A DNA stretch of 13,627 nt from Chryseobacterium gleum (GCA_945883885.1 CAMCYM010000020.1:1-13627); one strand, 5' to 3'; shown: positions 1 to 7,187, counted from the first letter of the stretch. The notes: generated from the sequence alone by a model not told the origin. Numbers and translations: made by a program.

Positions 1-800
1 TCGCCGCCGGTTTCGTTGTAGAGCTCCCGCATCACCCGTGCATACTCGTAGCCGGCGATGACGTTCGATTCTGTCAGCCCGTTTGCGATGTCGATTTGCA
101 TGATTTCGACGTCCCAGTTTACGCCCACCCCGCCGAGGCCGTTGTCGCCGGTGCCACCGATCATGCCGCTGACCGACGTGCCGTGGCCACCGCCGGCGAC
201 GTTGTCGTTGCCGGCCGTGGTGTTCCAGCCGTTGTAGTCGTCGACGTAGCCGTTGCCGTCGTCGTCCACGCCGTTGTCGGCGATCTCATGGACGTTGATC
301 CAGTGGTTGCCTTGGAGGTCGGTATGGTTGAAGTTCGAGCCGCCGGTTTCGAGTACGGCGACGACGATGCGGTCGCCTGCCGCCGAGGTGCCGCCTGTGG
401 TGATGTCCCATGCTTCATCGCTGTCGATGTCGTGGTCGCCGGACTCGACGTGGTGCCATTGCTGGCCGAAGCCGGGGTCGTTCGGGACGGTGACGCGGTC
501 GGCGATGTAGTGCTCCATTTGGGCCGCCTCTACCCCCCGATGGGACTGGAAGGCCTGCAGCCAGCTGGCATCGTCGAGCCCGCCTTCCGCCACAACGAGC
601 ACCAAGCCCAGCTTCGGCGACAGCACGCGCTCGAGCCGGACCGGGCCGCCGAAGGAAGCCGCCCACTTCTCCGGGGCGATGCCTGGCGCAAGGTCCACGA
701 GGAAGTGGTGGGGGTGGATGGAGGGGTCGGGGGGTGTTTGGGCAACAGCCACCGCAGTGGGCAAACACACGGCAGCGAGCGCGAGGCGGAACGGATGCAT
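1..800 (-). CDS. Secreted S8 family subtilisin-like serine protease, N-terminal part (C-terminus outside window)
   Basis: 266 residues are visible before the window edge. The ATG at 800 opens a signal peptide (hydrophobic residues 5-20, likely cleavage AVA|Q at 20/21). A propeptide-like segment of about 80 residues follows, then the subtilase fold from about residue 105. Seen directly: VVAVLETGG (146-154) followed by FNHTDL, the acidic Ca-binding-like stretch DNGVDDDGNGYVDD (175-188), and the catalytic-histidine motif GHGTSVSGMIGG (205-216). This order (Asp block, DDDGNGYVDD, HGT) is typical of Bacteroidota S8 peptidases, many of which are exported by T9SS. The catalytic Ser domain and any sorting domain lie outside the window. 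Oddity: the position expected to hold the catalytic Asp is Glu151 (codon GAA at 350-348). It is divergent to asnB, with 80 bp between the two starts. The subtilase fold is very likely; activity is uncertain. Confidence 0.88.
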   Translation of the reverse strand, partial: MHPFRLALAAVCLPTAVAVAQTPPDPSIHPHHFLVDLAPGIAPEKWAASFGGPVRLERVLSPKLGLVLVVAEGGLDDASWLQAFQSHRGVEAAQMEHYIADRVTVPNDPGFGQQWHHVESGDHDIDSDEAWDITTGGTSAAGDRIVVAVLETGGSNFNHTDLQGNHWINVHEIADNGVDDDGNGYVDDYNGWNTTAGNDNVAGGGHGTSVSGMIGGTGDNGLGGVGVNWDVEIMQIDIANGLTESNVIAGYEYARVMRELYNETGG

Positions 801-817
801 GACGTACAGGTTGACTG

Positions 818-825
818 CGAAAATA
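818..825 (-). promoter_or_regulatory. Possible -7 box of the subtilase gene
   Basis: On the minus strand this reads TATTTTCG, one mismatch from the Bacteroidota sigma-ABfrA -7 consensus TAnnTTTG, 17 nt before the ATG at 800. No convincing -33 TTG element is seen at the right spacing, so this is a weak candidate. Confidence 0.22.
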
Positions 826-880
826 GGGTGTAACCTGCCGAAGATGTGAAGCGTAAGCCCCGCCAAACTCCGAGAACGCC

Positions 881-2551
881 ATGTGCTCCATCGCTGCCCT
901 GCTGAATGCGACCGCCACCGACGCGGCCGACCGTGCGTCCGTCCTTTCTGTGTCCAAGCTGCAGCGCCACCGCGGGCCGGACTGGAGCGGCATCTACCAG
1001 GATGACCGGGCCGTCATCGCCCACGAGCGGCTTGCCATCGTCGACGTGACGAGCGGCGCCCAGCCGTTGCGCGATCCGGAGACGGGTAGCGTCCTTGCAG
1101 TGAACGGCGAGATCTACAACCACAAGGCGTTGCGTGCAGGCGAAGCGGCTGATTTTCCGTACCAAACGGGCAGCGACTGCGAAGTCATCCTCGCGCTCTA
1201 CCGCAAGCACGGCGCGGGCTGCGTCCACTTTCTGCACGGCATGTTCGGGTTCGTACTCTACAATCCCGCCGACGGCTCGTGGCTCATCGGCCGCGACCCC
1301 ATCGGCATCATCCCGCTCTACTACGGCCACGACCGCAAAGGCCGCTTGATGGTGGCCTCGGAAATGAAGGCGCTGGCAGAATCCTGCGTCGACGTGCAAG
1401 AATTCCCCGCCGGCCACACCTGGAGCTCTGCCGATGCCGCTCCGGTGCGCTACTACGTCCGCGACTGGATGAACTATGACACCCACCCGAAGACCGCCGC
1501 CACCGCCGCAGATGTGCGGGAAGCGCTGTCGGCTGCTGTCCGGAGCCACTTGATGAGCGACGTGCCGTACGGGCTGCTCATCAGCGGCGGCCTCGACTCG
1601 TCGGTGGTGGCCGCCGTCGCGATGCAGTATGCGCGCAACCGGGTGGAGGACGACGGCGCGACGGAGGCGTGGTGGCCGCGCGTGCACAGCTTCAGCATCG
1701 GCCTGGCCGGCAGCCCCGACGTGGCGGCCGCAGAAAAAGTGGCTGCGCATCTCGGCACGGTGCACCACAGTTTAACCTTCACCATCCAAGAGGGCATAGA
1801 TGCGCTGGAGGATGTCATCCGCCACGTAGAGACCTACGATGTAACCACAATCCGGGCTTCCACGCCGATGTACCTGATGGCGCGCCAAATCAAGGCCATG
1901 GGCATCAAGATGGTCCTAAGCGGCGAGGGCGCCGACGAGCTGTTCGGCGGATACCTGTATTTCCACCTCGCGCCAGACGCCCGGGAATTCCACGAGGAAA
2001 CCGTCCGCAAAGTACTCGCCCTCAGCAAGTACGACTGCTCCCGCGCAAACAAGTCGATGATGGCTTGGGGCATCGAAGCCCGCGTTCCCTTCCTGGACAC
2101 CCCCTTCATCGACTTCGCAATGCGCATGGACCCCGCCCTGAAAATGGGCGGCGGCGGCAAAATCGAAAAGGAGATCATCCGCAAAGCCTTCGAGGACATG
2201 CTTCCGGCAGAAATCGTTTGGCGCCAAAAAGAGCAATTCTCCGACGGCGTGGGCTACGGCTGGATCGACAGCCTCAAGGACCTCGCGGAGCAGCACGTCA
2301 CCGATGAAGAACTCGCCCGTGCAGCCGTGCGCTTCCCGATCAACCCGCCGATGAACAAGGAAGGGTACTTCTACCGCACCACCTTCGAGCGGCTGTTCCC
2401 CTCGGCCGCCTGCGCTGCCACCGTTCCCGGCGGCAAATCCGTCGCATGCAGCACGGAAAAAGCGTTGGAATGGAGCGCTTCGCTCCAAAACGTCAACGAC
2501 CCCTCCGGCCGCGCCGTTGCCGGCGTTCACCGCTCCGCCTACGGCAAATAA
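881..2551 (+). CDS. asnB: Asparagine synthetase B, glutamine-hydrolysing
   Basis: Converts aspartate, glutamine and ATP to asparagine, glutamate, AMP and PPi in the cytosol. The 556 residues match the enterobacterial AsnB length (about 554) and are collinear with it throughout. The ATG start places Cys2 directly after Met, where it becomes the N-terminal nucleophile of the class II glutaminase domain (about 1-190). Other visible glutaminase motifs are RHRGPDWSG (29-37), the AVNGEIYNH loop (73-81) and GSDCE (97-101). The synthetase domain carries the PP-loop SGGLDSS (235-241), and further on ETYDVTTIRASTPMYL, LSGEGADELFGGYLY and WRQKEQFSDGVGY, all characteristic of AsnB. The C-terminus VPGGKSVACST...DPSGRAV is also the AsnB type, so the gene is complete. 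It appears monocistronic: a divergent gene lies upstream and a convergent gene downstream. Its function is certain by family; no regulatory site was recognised. Confidence 0.97.
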   Translation: MCSIAALLNATATDAADRASVLSVSKLQRHRGPDWSGIYQDDRAVIAHERLAIVDVTSGAQPLRDPETGSVLAVNGEIYNHKALRAGEAADFPYQTGSDCEVILALYRKHGAGCVHFLHGMFGFVLYNPADGSWLIGRDPIGIIPLYYGHDRKGRLMVASEMKALAESCVDVQEFPAGHTWSSADAAPVRYYVRDWMNYDTHPKTAATAADVREALSAAVRSHLMSDVPYGLLISGGLDSSVVAAVAMQYARNRVEDDGATEAWWPRVHSFSIGLAGSPDVAAAEKVAAHLGTVHHSLTFTIQEGIDALEDVIRHVETYDVTTIRASTPMYLMARQIKAMGIKMVLSGEGADELFGGYLYFHLAPDAREFHEETVRKVLALSKYDCSRANKSMMAWGIEARVPFLDTPFIDFAMRMDPALKMGGGGKIEKEIIRKAFEDMLPAEIVWRQKEQFSDGVGYGWIDSLKDLAEQHVTDEELARAAVRFPINPPMNKEGYFYRTTFERLFPSAACAATVPGGKSVACSTEKALEWSASLQNVNDPSGRAVAGVHRSAYGK

Positions 2552-2573
2552 CCGGAATGTATCCGAAGGGATG

Positions 2574-2702
2574 AGGCGCCGGCGTTGCCGGCTTGAGGTC
2601 GCGGCTGCGCCGCTCTACAGGCGCCGCTGCGCGGCGAAAGGTCGCGGCTGCGCCGCTCTACAGGCGCCGCTGCGCGGCGAGAGGTCGCGGCTGCGCCGCT
2701 CT
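2574..2702. repeat. 43-bp tandem array of GC-rich REP-like hairpins
   Basis: Unit 1 spans 2596-2638, unit 2 spans 2639-2681 (one mismatch), and a half unit spans 2682-2702; a degenerate half unit precedes at 2574-2595. Each full unit contains two opposite 13-nt hairpins, GCGGC-TGC-GCCGC and GCCGC-TGC-GCGGC, at 2601-2613, 2623-2635, 2644-2656, 2666-2678 and 2687-2699. Read on the minus strand the core is CTGTAGAGCGGCGCAGCCGC, resembling (from memory) the TGTAGGAGCGGC..GCCGCGAC REP sequences of xanthomonads. Position between convergent gene ends is typical of REP elements. No RAYT transposase is in the window. Confidence 0.8.
2578..2592 (+). terminator. Hairpin downstream of asnB, possible terminator
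   Basis: GCCGGC-GTT-GCCGGC is a perfect 6-bp stem with a 3-nt loop starting 26 nt after the asnB stop. There is no downstream T-run, so it is not a classical intrinsic terminator. It also aligns as a diverged unit of the adjacent hairpin array. Confidence 0.25.
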
Positions 2703-2771
2703 TTATAGGAAGAACTCAACTGAAACTTACGAACCATTTCCCCCAATCTCAACCCCAATCTCAATCTCAAC

Positions 2772-2837
2772 CCCTCATCCCTCATCCCTCATCCCTCAAC
2801 CCTCGTCCCTCAACCCTCAACCCTCAACCCTCGTCCC
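2772..2837. repeat. 7-bp tandem repeat CCCTCAN, G-quadruplex-forming on the minus strand
   Basis: Nine consecutive heptamers occupy 2772-2834: three CCCTCAT, then CCCTCAA, CCCTCGT, three CCCTCAA, CCCTCGT, followed by CCC at 2835-2837. The flanking tract 2738-2771 is built of related CAATCT/CAACCC units. On the minus strand, which is the coding strand of the lectin gene ending at 2887, this gives ten GGG runs separated by 4-nt loops. That is a strong G-quadruplex pattern in the 3' untranslated region if transcription continues. Confidence 0.85.
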
Positions 2838-2854
2838 GCGAGGCGACGCCTCGC
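2838..2854 (-). terminator. Perfect inverted repeat downstream of the lectin gene, possible terminator
   Basis: GCGAGGCG-A-CGCCTCGC is a perfect 8-bp palindrome with one central base (a 7-bp stem with a 3-nt loop when folded). It lies 33 nt beyond the stop of the lectin gene and just before the G-triplet repeat on the same strand. There is no U-tract, so a termination role is inferred from position only. Confidence 0.3.
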
Positions 2855-2870
2855 TTCAATCTCAACCCTT

Positions 2871-2883
2871 GGCGCGAAGCGCC
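2871..2883 (-). repeat. Short hairpin next to the lectin gene stop codon
   Basis: GGCGC-GAA-GCGCC, a 5-bp stem with a 3-nt loop, begins 4 nt after the stop codon of the lectin gene on the minus strand. Its geometry resembles the hairpins of the nearby array, but the sequence differs. Confidence 0.4.
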
Positions 2884-2886
2884 TCC

Positions 2887-5800
2887 TCACCGCGCCAGCA
2901 TGACCGTGCCTTCCGAGGTCAGGATGCGGATGTCGCCCGATTCGGGGAAGGTCAGTTCGAGGGTCCAGCGGTAGATGGCATTTGCGCCGAAGTAGCCGCT
3001 GTGGTCGGAAGTGGTGGGGTCGTTTTCGATTTGGCCAAACCACACCCCGTCGGGATCAGACGTAGCAAAGATTTGCTCGCCCCAAGCGTTGAAAATGCGG
3101 AAGTTGTAGAACCCAGGCGCGCAGCTCAGCACCGGCCGGAAGCCGTCATTGCGCCCGTCGTTGTCCGGAGTAAAGGCGCTCGGGACCCACGCCACACAGC
3201 CGCAGGGCTCGAGGCGCACCTCGAACTCGGCCATGACCGATTCACACGCGTTGCTGACTGTGACGTCGTAGGATCCTTGGCGTCCGATCCGGATGGCCGG
3301 AGTGGTCGCATCGGTGCTCCAGAGGTAGCTTTCCGGGAAAAGGTTGGGCTCGTTCTCCACGCTCACGAGGATTGAATCGCCTTCGCACACGAGCAGCTCC
3401 AGCGGGACATCGGCCTCGAGACGATCGGCCACTTCCACCGTTACGTCGTCCGTCCAGCTGCAGCCGTTGCGGACGGCCGTCGCCACATACACCCCCGTCG
3501 AGCCCGCATCGAATGACGTGCCTGCTGCCCCCGTATTCCAAGTGACCACGGTGCCCGAGGGCATCGGACCGGTAGAAAGCTCAGCCGTCTCATCCGGGCA
3601 CAGGGTGCGGTCGAGTCCGAGGGTAAACACCGGCAGCGGGTGCACGGTCACGTCGACGGCATCGCTGGTCGTACAACCGTCCACCGTCACGGAAACGCTC
3701 ACATTTCCGGTACTCGATACTTCATAAGTAGGCCCTGAAGCGCCTGAAGACCAAGTCGTTGCATCGCTGAGGAAGATACCCGTAGAGAGGAGGACCGCCT
3801 CGCCTTCGCAGAAAGCCAGGTCCGGCCCGAGGTCGAAATCGGGCAAAGGATTGACGGTGAGCAGCGTCGCATCCACGTGCGGACATCCTTGGATGGGGGT
3901 GCTGACCGAGTAGGTGCCCCCTGCGGTGGCCCAAATCCCTTGCGCAACCGCCCCCGTATTCCACGTGTACACCGGAGCACCGGGAGCCGCGGCGATGAAC
4001 ACGCTGTCCCCCTCGCACACCGTCAACGCAGCTGGCAACCCCGCATCGAAGTACGGAACGTGGTCCACCACAACGGTATCGCGGGACACACACGCCCCTA
4101 CAGTCACCTCCGCCACCAGTGTCGCATCAGCCCCTGTCACCGACCACAGGGCCGCCGGGCCTGCAGCGGCACCGTTCACAAACCAAGACGTCGCCGCCGC
4201 CACGTACCCACTGGCCACCGTGAAGGTGTTGCCGTCACACAGCACCGCATCGTCGCCGAGGTCCACCCCGGTGTTTGCGGACGGAACGACCTGGACCGCA
4301 TCGGTGTGCGGACAGCCCGAGATGGGAGCAGCTACCGCATAGAGCCCCGGCGCCGTGGCCCACAGTGTCGGTCCCGATGCTCCGCCGGTCCACGTGTACG
4401 CATCTGCTCCGGAAGCAGCGGTCAACAGCACACTGTCATTCAAGCAAATGTCCACGGAAGCCGGCAACCCTGGGTCGAACAACGGCACGTGGTCGACCTC
4501 GAGCGTATCGCGGGTCACGCACTGCCCGAAGGTGATTTCGACCGCCAACACCTCGTCCTCCCCTCCCACCGCATACGTCCCCGCTGCGGGTGCAGAACCG
4601 CCGGACGTAACCGAATTCCACGCCGTATTCGCAGCGGGATACCCGCTGGATAGGACGGCGGTGGCGGTGGCGCACAGGACCAGGTCCTCGCCGAGATTTA
4701 CCCCTTGGTTCGGGGAGTTGACCACCTGCACTCCGTCGTTGAAGCTGCACGCATCGGTGGTGACTTCGACCGTGTACAGGCCCGCTGCGTCGACCGTGAG
4801 GGTGGAGTTGTGGGCACCGTTTGACCAAACGAAATCCACGGGCGCACCGGTCCACGCAGGATCCTCCGCGTCGAGTTCGAGGGTACCCCCGAGGCACAGG
4901 TCGAGCGGACCGCCCCCGAGGTCCACGTTGTAGGACGGATGCCAAGCGAGCGAGAGGGTGTCCCGCACTTGGCAAGGCCCTTGCGTCGCCACCGCGATGT
5001 ACGTTCCGGGGCCGGGAAGCTCATAGGTGGGCAATCCAGCCGTTCCATTCCACGACACGGTCACGCCGAGGTTCCCGCCCGAACCGTCCACCACGACTGC
5101 GGTACCCGGGCAAACGGTCAGGTCCGGACCGAGGTTGACCGGAGCCAAATTGATCGCGCTGACGTTCGTGAAATACGTCGCACTGCAGCCCTGTACTGTG
5201 TCTTGAACCGTGAGGGTGTAGGTGCCGCTTTGCGTCACAGGCAACACAGCTGCCGTAGAGCCCCCGGCCCAGGTCCCCACCACGCCGGCTGGCCATGGGC
5301 CGTTCGGAAGGTTAATGGGCGTCCCGTTGCAACTGACGGCTGCTACGGGCAAGGTCGAAGTCGGCAAAGCAGCCACATTCACCGTGATCTGCTCGGTCGT
5401 CGGCGCGTTGCAGAGGTTGTTGTAGGTGACGGTGTAGGTGGTCGTCGTGGTCGGGGACGCAGTAACGGTGTTGCCCGTGGTGGCCGAAAGCGCCGTGTTC
5501 GGAGCCCACGTAACTCCGGTGATGCCTGCGGGGATGGTGAAGGTCGAAGGTGCACCGGCGCACGCTGTGACCGAGGAAGGCAAGTAGTTGCCCATGCCCG
5601 AGACCCACACGGGATCGCAAACCCGGTGCTGGTTCGAAAGCCCGCCCGTCCCTGCCGTGAAGCCCCAGCGCACCAGATTCGTCCCGAGGATGGCCGCCAA
5701 ATCGACCGTGGTCGAAATGCGCTCGACGCAGTTGAAGAAGACCTTGAGGTTGTCCGTGTCGGGGTTGTAGGTCACGCGCAGCGTGTACCAGTTGCCCGTT

Positions 5801-6297
5801 TCGATGTTGCCGACCGGATTCAGCGCGGACACCGGAGCGGCGATCATGTCCGGGGCTACGTGGGCGTTCGACCCGTTCTTCTGCACCCCGATGTGGTCAC
5901 TGTTCGGGTCAAACGACGGGGCCCCGGTGTTCACGTAGGTGTCGAGTTCGACGATGAGGGACGGCGTGATGCCCCCGAAGCCCATTTGCCCCCCGCCGGT
6001 GCCCGTAGCAGGCGCGGAGGAAGGCCGCAGCACGAATGCCATGCCGTCCGCGCCCGCATCGTTCGAGTTGTTGCTCAACCGAACCTCCACCAGCATGTCA
6101 AAGTACTGATTGACATCGACATTCGCGGTGCTCCAAATCTGCCCCGACTGGTTCGCGCTATTCTGAGTCAAGTTCCAGCACCCCGGTTGCCCCCCGACGG
6201 CGCCCGCATTCCCCGAGGTGGTGAATTGGGCGCGCAGCGGCAGGCAGAGCAGCAAAAACCATAGAAAAAGCTCAAGTCTTCGGAAGTACGTGGGCAT
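2887..6297 (-). CDS. Secreted L-type lectin-like protein with Ig/PKD-like repeats and T9SS type B (gliding motility) C-terminal domain
   Basis: The frame also allows a TTG at 6303, but the ATG at 6297 gives a cleaner start (1136 aa) and a normal signal peptide (hydrophobic residues 9-20, cleavage near LRA|Q, 23/24). Residues 24 to about 232 look like a legume-type (L-type) lectin fold: DGMAFVLRP, then SLIVELDTYVN and SDHIGVQKNGS, the usual beta-strand and metal/sugar-site region. Residues about 240-1030 are six or more Thr/Gly-rich Ig/PKD-like modules, each marked by LGxDxxxC (389, 535, 680, 823, 893). The last 100 residues, VPSAFTPDNDGRNDGF..., are the CHU_C/gliding-motility-associated domain recognised by T9SS, so the protein should be secreted or surface-attached. 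Many cysteines suggest disulfides outside the cytoplasm. A glycan adhesin role is inferred; the ligand is unknown. It is transcribed alone, with its own promoter candidate. Confidence 0.93.
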   Translation of the reverse strand: MPTYFRRLELFLWFLLLCLPLRAQFTTSGNAGAVGGQPGCWNLTQNSANQSGQIWSTANVDVNQYFDMLVEVRLSNNSNDAGADGMAFVLRPSSAPATGTGGGQMGFGGITPSLIVELDTYVNTGAPSFDPNSDHIGVQKNGSNAHVAPDMIAAPVSALNPVGNIETGNWYTLRVTYNPDTDNLKVFFNCVERISTTVDLAAILGTNLVRWGFTAGTGGLSNQHRVCDPVWVSGMGNYLPSSVTACAGAPSTFTIPAGITGVTWAPNTALSATTGNTVTASPTTTTTYTVTYNNLCNAPTTEQITVNVAALPTSTLPVAAVSCNGTPINLPNGPWPAGVVGTWAGGSTAAVLPVTQSGTYTLTVQDTVQGCSATYFTNVSAINLAPVNLGPDLTVCPGTAVVVDGSGGNLGVTVSWNGTAGLPTYELPGPGTYIAVATQGPCQVRDTLSLAWHPSYNVDLGGGPLDLCLGGTLELDAEDPAWTGAPVDFVWSNGAHNSTLTVDAAGLYTVEVTTDACSFNDGVQVVNSPNQGVNLGEDLVLCATATAVLSSGYPAANTAWNSVTSGGSAPAAGTYAVGGEDEVLAVEITFGQCVTRDTLEVDHVPLFDPGLPASVDICLNDSVLLTAASGADAYTWTGGASGPTLWATAPGLYAVAAPISGCPHTDAVQVVPSANTGVDLGDDAVLCDGNTFTVASGYVAAATSWFVNGAAAGPAALWSVTGADATLVAEVTVGACVSRDTVVVDHVPYFDAGLPAALTVCEGDSVFIAAAPGAPVYTWNTGAVAQGIWATAGGTYSVSTPIQGCPHVDATLLTVNPLPDFDLGPDLAFCEGEAVLLSTGIFLSDATTWSSGASGPTYEVSSTGNVSVSVTVDGCTTSDAVDVTVHPLPVFTLGLDRTLCPDETAELSTGPMPSGTVVTWNTGAAGTSFDAGSTGVYVATAVRNGCSWTDDVTVEVADRLEADVPLELLVCEGDSILVSVENEPNLFPESYLWSTDATTPAIRIGRQGSYDVTVSNACESVMAEFEVRLEPCGCVAWVPSAFTPDNDGRNDGFRPVLSCAPGFYNFRIFNAWGEQIFATSDPDGVWFGQIENDPTTSDHSGYFGANAIYRWTLELTFPESGDIRILTSEGTVMLAR
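3859..4695 (-). repeat. Internal duplication of a ~145-residue two-domain unit in the lectin/T9SS protein
   Basis: Residues 535-670 and 680-813 (ATG numbering) align along their length. Shared landmarks are LGEDLVLC/LGDDAVLC, VTRDTLEVDHVPLFDPGLPA/VSRDTVVVDHVPYFDAGLPA, LWATAPGLYAV/IWATAGGTYSV and ISGCPHTDA/IQGCPHVDA. The period is 143-145 residues, so the duplicated unit is two Ig-like modules. The copies have diverged in DNA, so the event is not recent. Confidence 0.75.
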
Positions 6298-6321
6298 GCG
6301 CAAATTCGCTTAGGCGGGGAC

Positions 6322-6329
6322 CAAATGTA
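6322..6329 (-). promoter_or_regulatory. Bacteroidota -7 promoter box (TACATTTG) of the lectin gene
   Basis: The minus strand reads TACATTTG, a perfect match to TAnnTTTG, 24 nt before the ATG at 6297. The -33 element is weak. A perfect interrupted palindrome CTGCA-CC-TGCAG at 6339-6350 sits 9 nt upstream of the box, overlapping the expected -33 region, and could be an operator. Confidence 0.5.
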
Positions 6330-6377
6330 ACAACACCCCTGCACCTGCAGAAGTTGCACCCACGAACTCGCTCGCGC

Positions 6378-7157
6378 TCAGTGCTCAAACACAGCCGTTT
6401 CCCGTGGGAAGCGGTACCGCGGGCCGTAAATGCCGCCCTCTGCCCTCCGCCCTGCCGAAACCGCCATGCAAATTCCTGCAGCGCGCGGCAGCCCGAGGAT
6501 GCCCTTGACCCGCACGGAATCCAGCCCTTCCATCGGGCAGCTGTCGAAGCCCTCGGCCCGCAAAGCGAGCATGAAAGTGCCCGCTGCCAATGCCGTCGAT
6601 TTGTGGGCCCAAACGTCCATGTCCGCCAGCCCGATGGGTTCGCGGGGCGTCGGCTTCGAGAGTCCACGGATATTGAACCACAGCCACTTGAAGGGCTTCA
6701 ACAGCCCCAGGGGCCCCTGGTTATAAGCGATTTTTGTGATGACCTTGTAGTACTGCTTGCCGCGTTCGGGGACCTTCGGATCCGCATTCAACCGATCGAG
6801 CATGCGCGCATTGTTTTCGCGCCAAAGGTCCGGCCGCGCCACGAAGACGAAGAGCTCCTGCGCCGTGACCGCAGTCGGCTGACTGAGACACGCTTCCACC
6901 AGCGCGGCCTTTTTCTCCGGCGAGCGCACCCAGTGGATTTGCCAGGTCTGCAGGTTCGAGGAATTCGGTGCGAGCAACGCCGCATCGAGGCAGCGCGTGA
7001 CCACGTCCTCCGGAACCGGATCGTCGGTGAAAATGCGCACGCTGCGGCGGCTTTCCACGACGGCGTGGAAGGCGGCAGCGTCGGTGGGCGGCGCCTCGGC
7101 CGGGCGGCGCGCGGAGGCCCTCGCCTCAGTAGAATCGAAGACCTTGACTTTCACCAT
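6378..7157 (-). CDS. Nitroreductase-family (FMN-dependent) oxidoreductase
   Basis: 259 residues. The nitroreductase fold is indicated by SRRSVRIFTDDPVP (36-49, the N-terminal FMN-binding Arg motif), AALLAPNSSNLQTWQ (59-73), and a C-terminal half with AAGTFMLALRAEGFDSCPMEG (191-211) and VKGILGLP. Family members reduce nitro compounds, quinones, flavins or enones with NAD(P)H; the substrate cannot be inferred here. A region of about 60 residues (120-180, with GPLGLLKPFKWLWFN) between the two conserved halves is longer and more hydrophobic than in minimal nitroreductases and may cap the active site. The ATG at 7157 lies 30 nt after the deoA stop on the same strand, so it is probably the last gene of the nucleoside operon, although no nucleoside role is known for the family. 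An 80-bp gap with a promoter separates it from the next gene. Confidence 0.85.
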   Translation of the reverse strand: MVKVKVFDSTEARASARRPAEAPPTDAAAFHAVVESRRSVRIFTDDPVPEDVVTRCLDAALLAPNSSNLQTWQIHWVRSPEKKAALVEACLSQPTAVTAQELFVFVARPDLWRENNARMLDRLNADPKVPERGKQYYKVITKIAYNQGPLGLLKPFKWLWFNIRGLSKPTPREPIGLADMDVWAHKSTALAAGTFMLALRAEGFDSCPMEGLDSVRVKGILGLPRAAGICMAVSAGRRAEGGIYGPRYRFPRETAVFEH

Positions 7158-7187
7158 GGCAGTAGAACAGATGAAGGGCGGTGCGGT

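Larger units (their letters stand above)
2552..2886. other. 335-bp gene-free intergenic region between convergent genes
   Basis: No credible gene lies here; the open frames crossing it have no family features and are made of repeat translation. It contains, in order: a GC-rich hairpin just after asnB, a 43-bp tandem array of short hairpins, an AT-richer spacer (about 2703-2737), a C/T/A-only tract with CAATCT/CAACCC units grading into nine 7-bp CCCTCAN units, and two perfect inverted repeats ending next to the stop of the lectin gene. Itemised separately. Confidence 0.85.

Noticed and set aside
96..833. Plus-strand 245-codon frame over the subtilase
   Set aside because: Val/Ala/Asp-rich shadow. 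The minus-strand frame shows the HGT motif and DDDGNGYVDD, and it is open to the window edge.
2596..2837. Possible CRISPR array
   Set aside because: The 43-bp units are contiguous with no unique spacers, and the 7-bp repeat is a simple satellite. There are no cas genes.
2593..3375. Plus-strand open frame over the intergenic repeats and the lectin gene 3' end
   Set aside because: It translates the 43-bp array, then Ser/Pro-rich repeat text, then antisense of the lectin gene; no family features.
4939..6264. A 441-codon plus-strand frame antisense to the lectin gene
   Set aside because: Arg-rich low-complexity translation typical of GC-rich antisense frames; the minus strand has a signal peptide, lectin fold and Ig modules.
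6298..6303. TTG at 6303 as start of the lectin protein
   Set aside because: It adds only two residues (M-R) before an ATG that gives a standard signal peptide; TTG starts are rarer.
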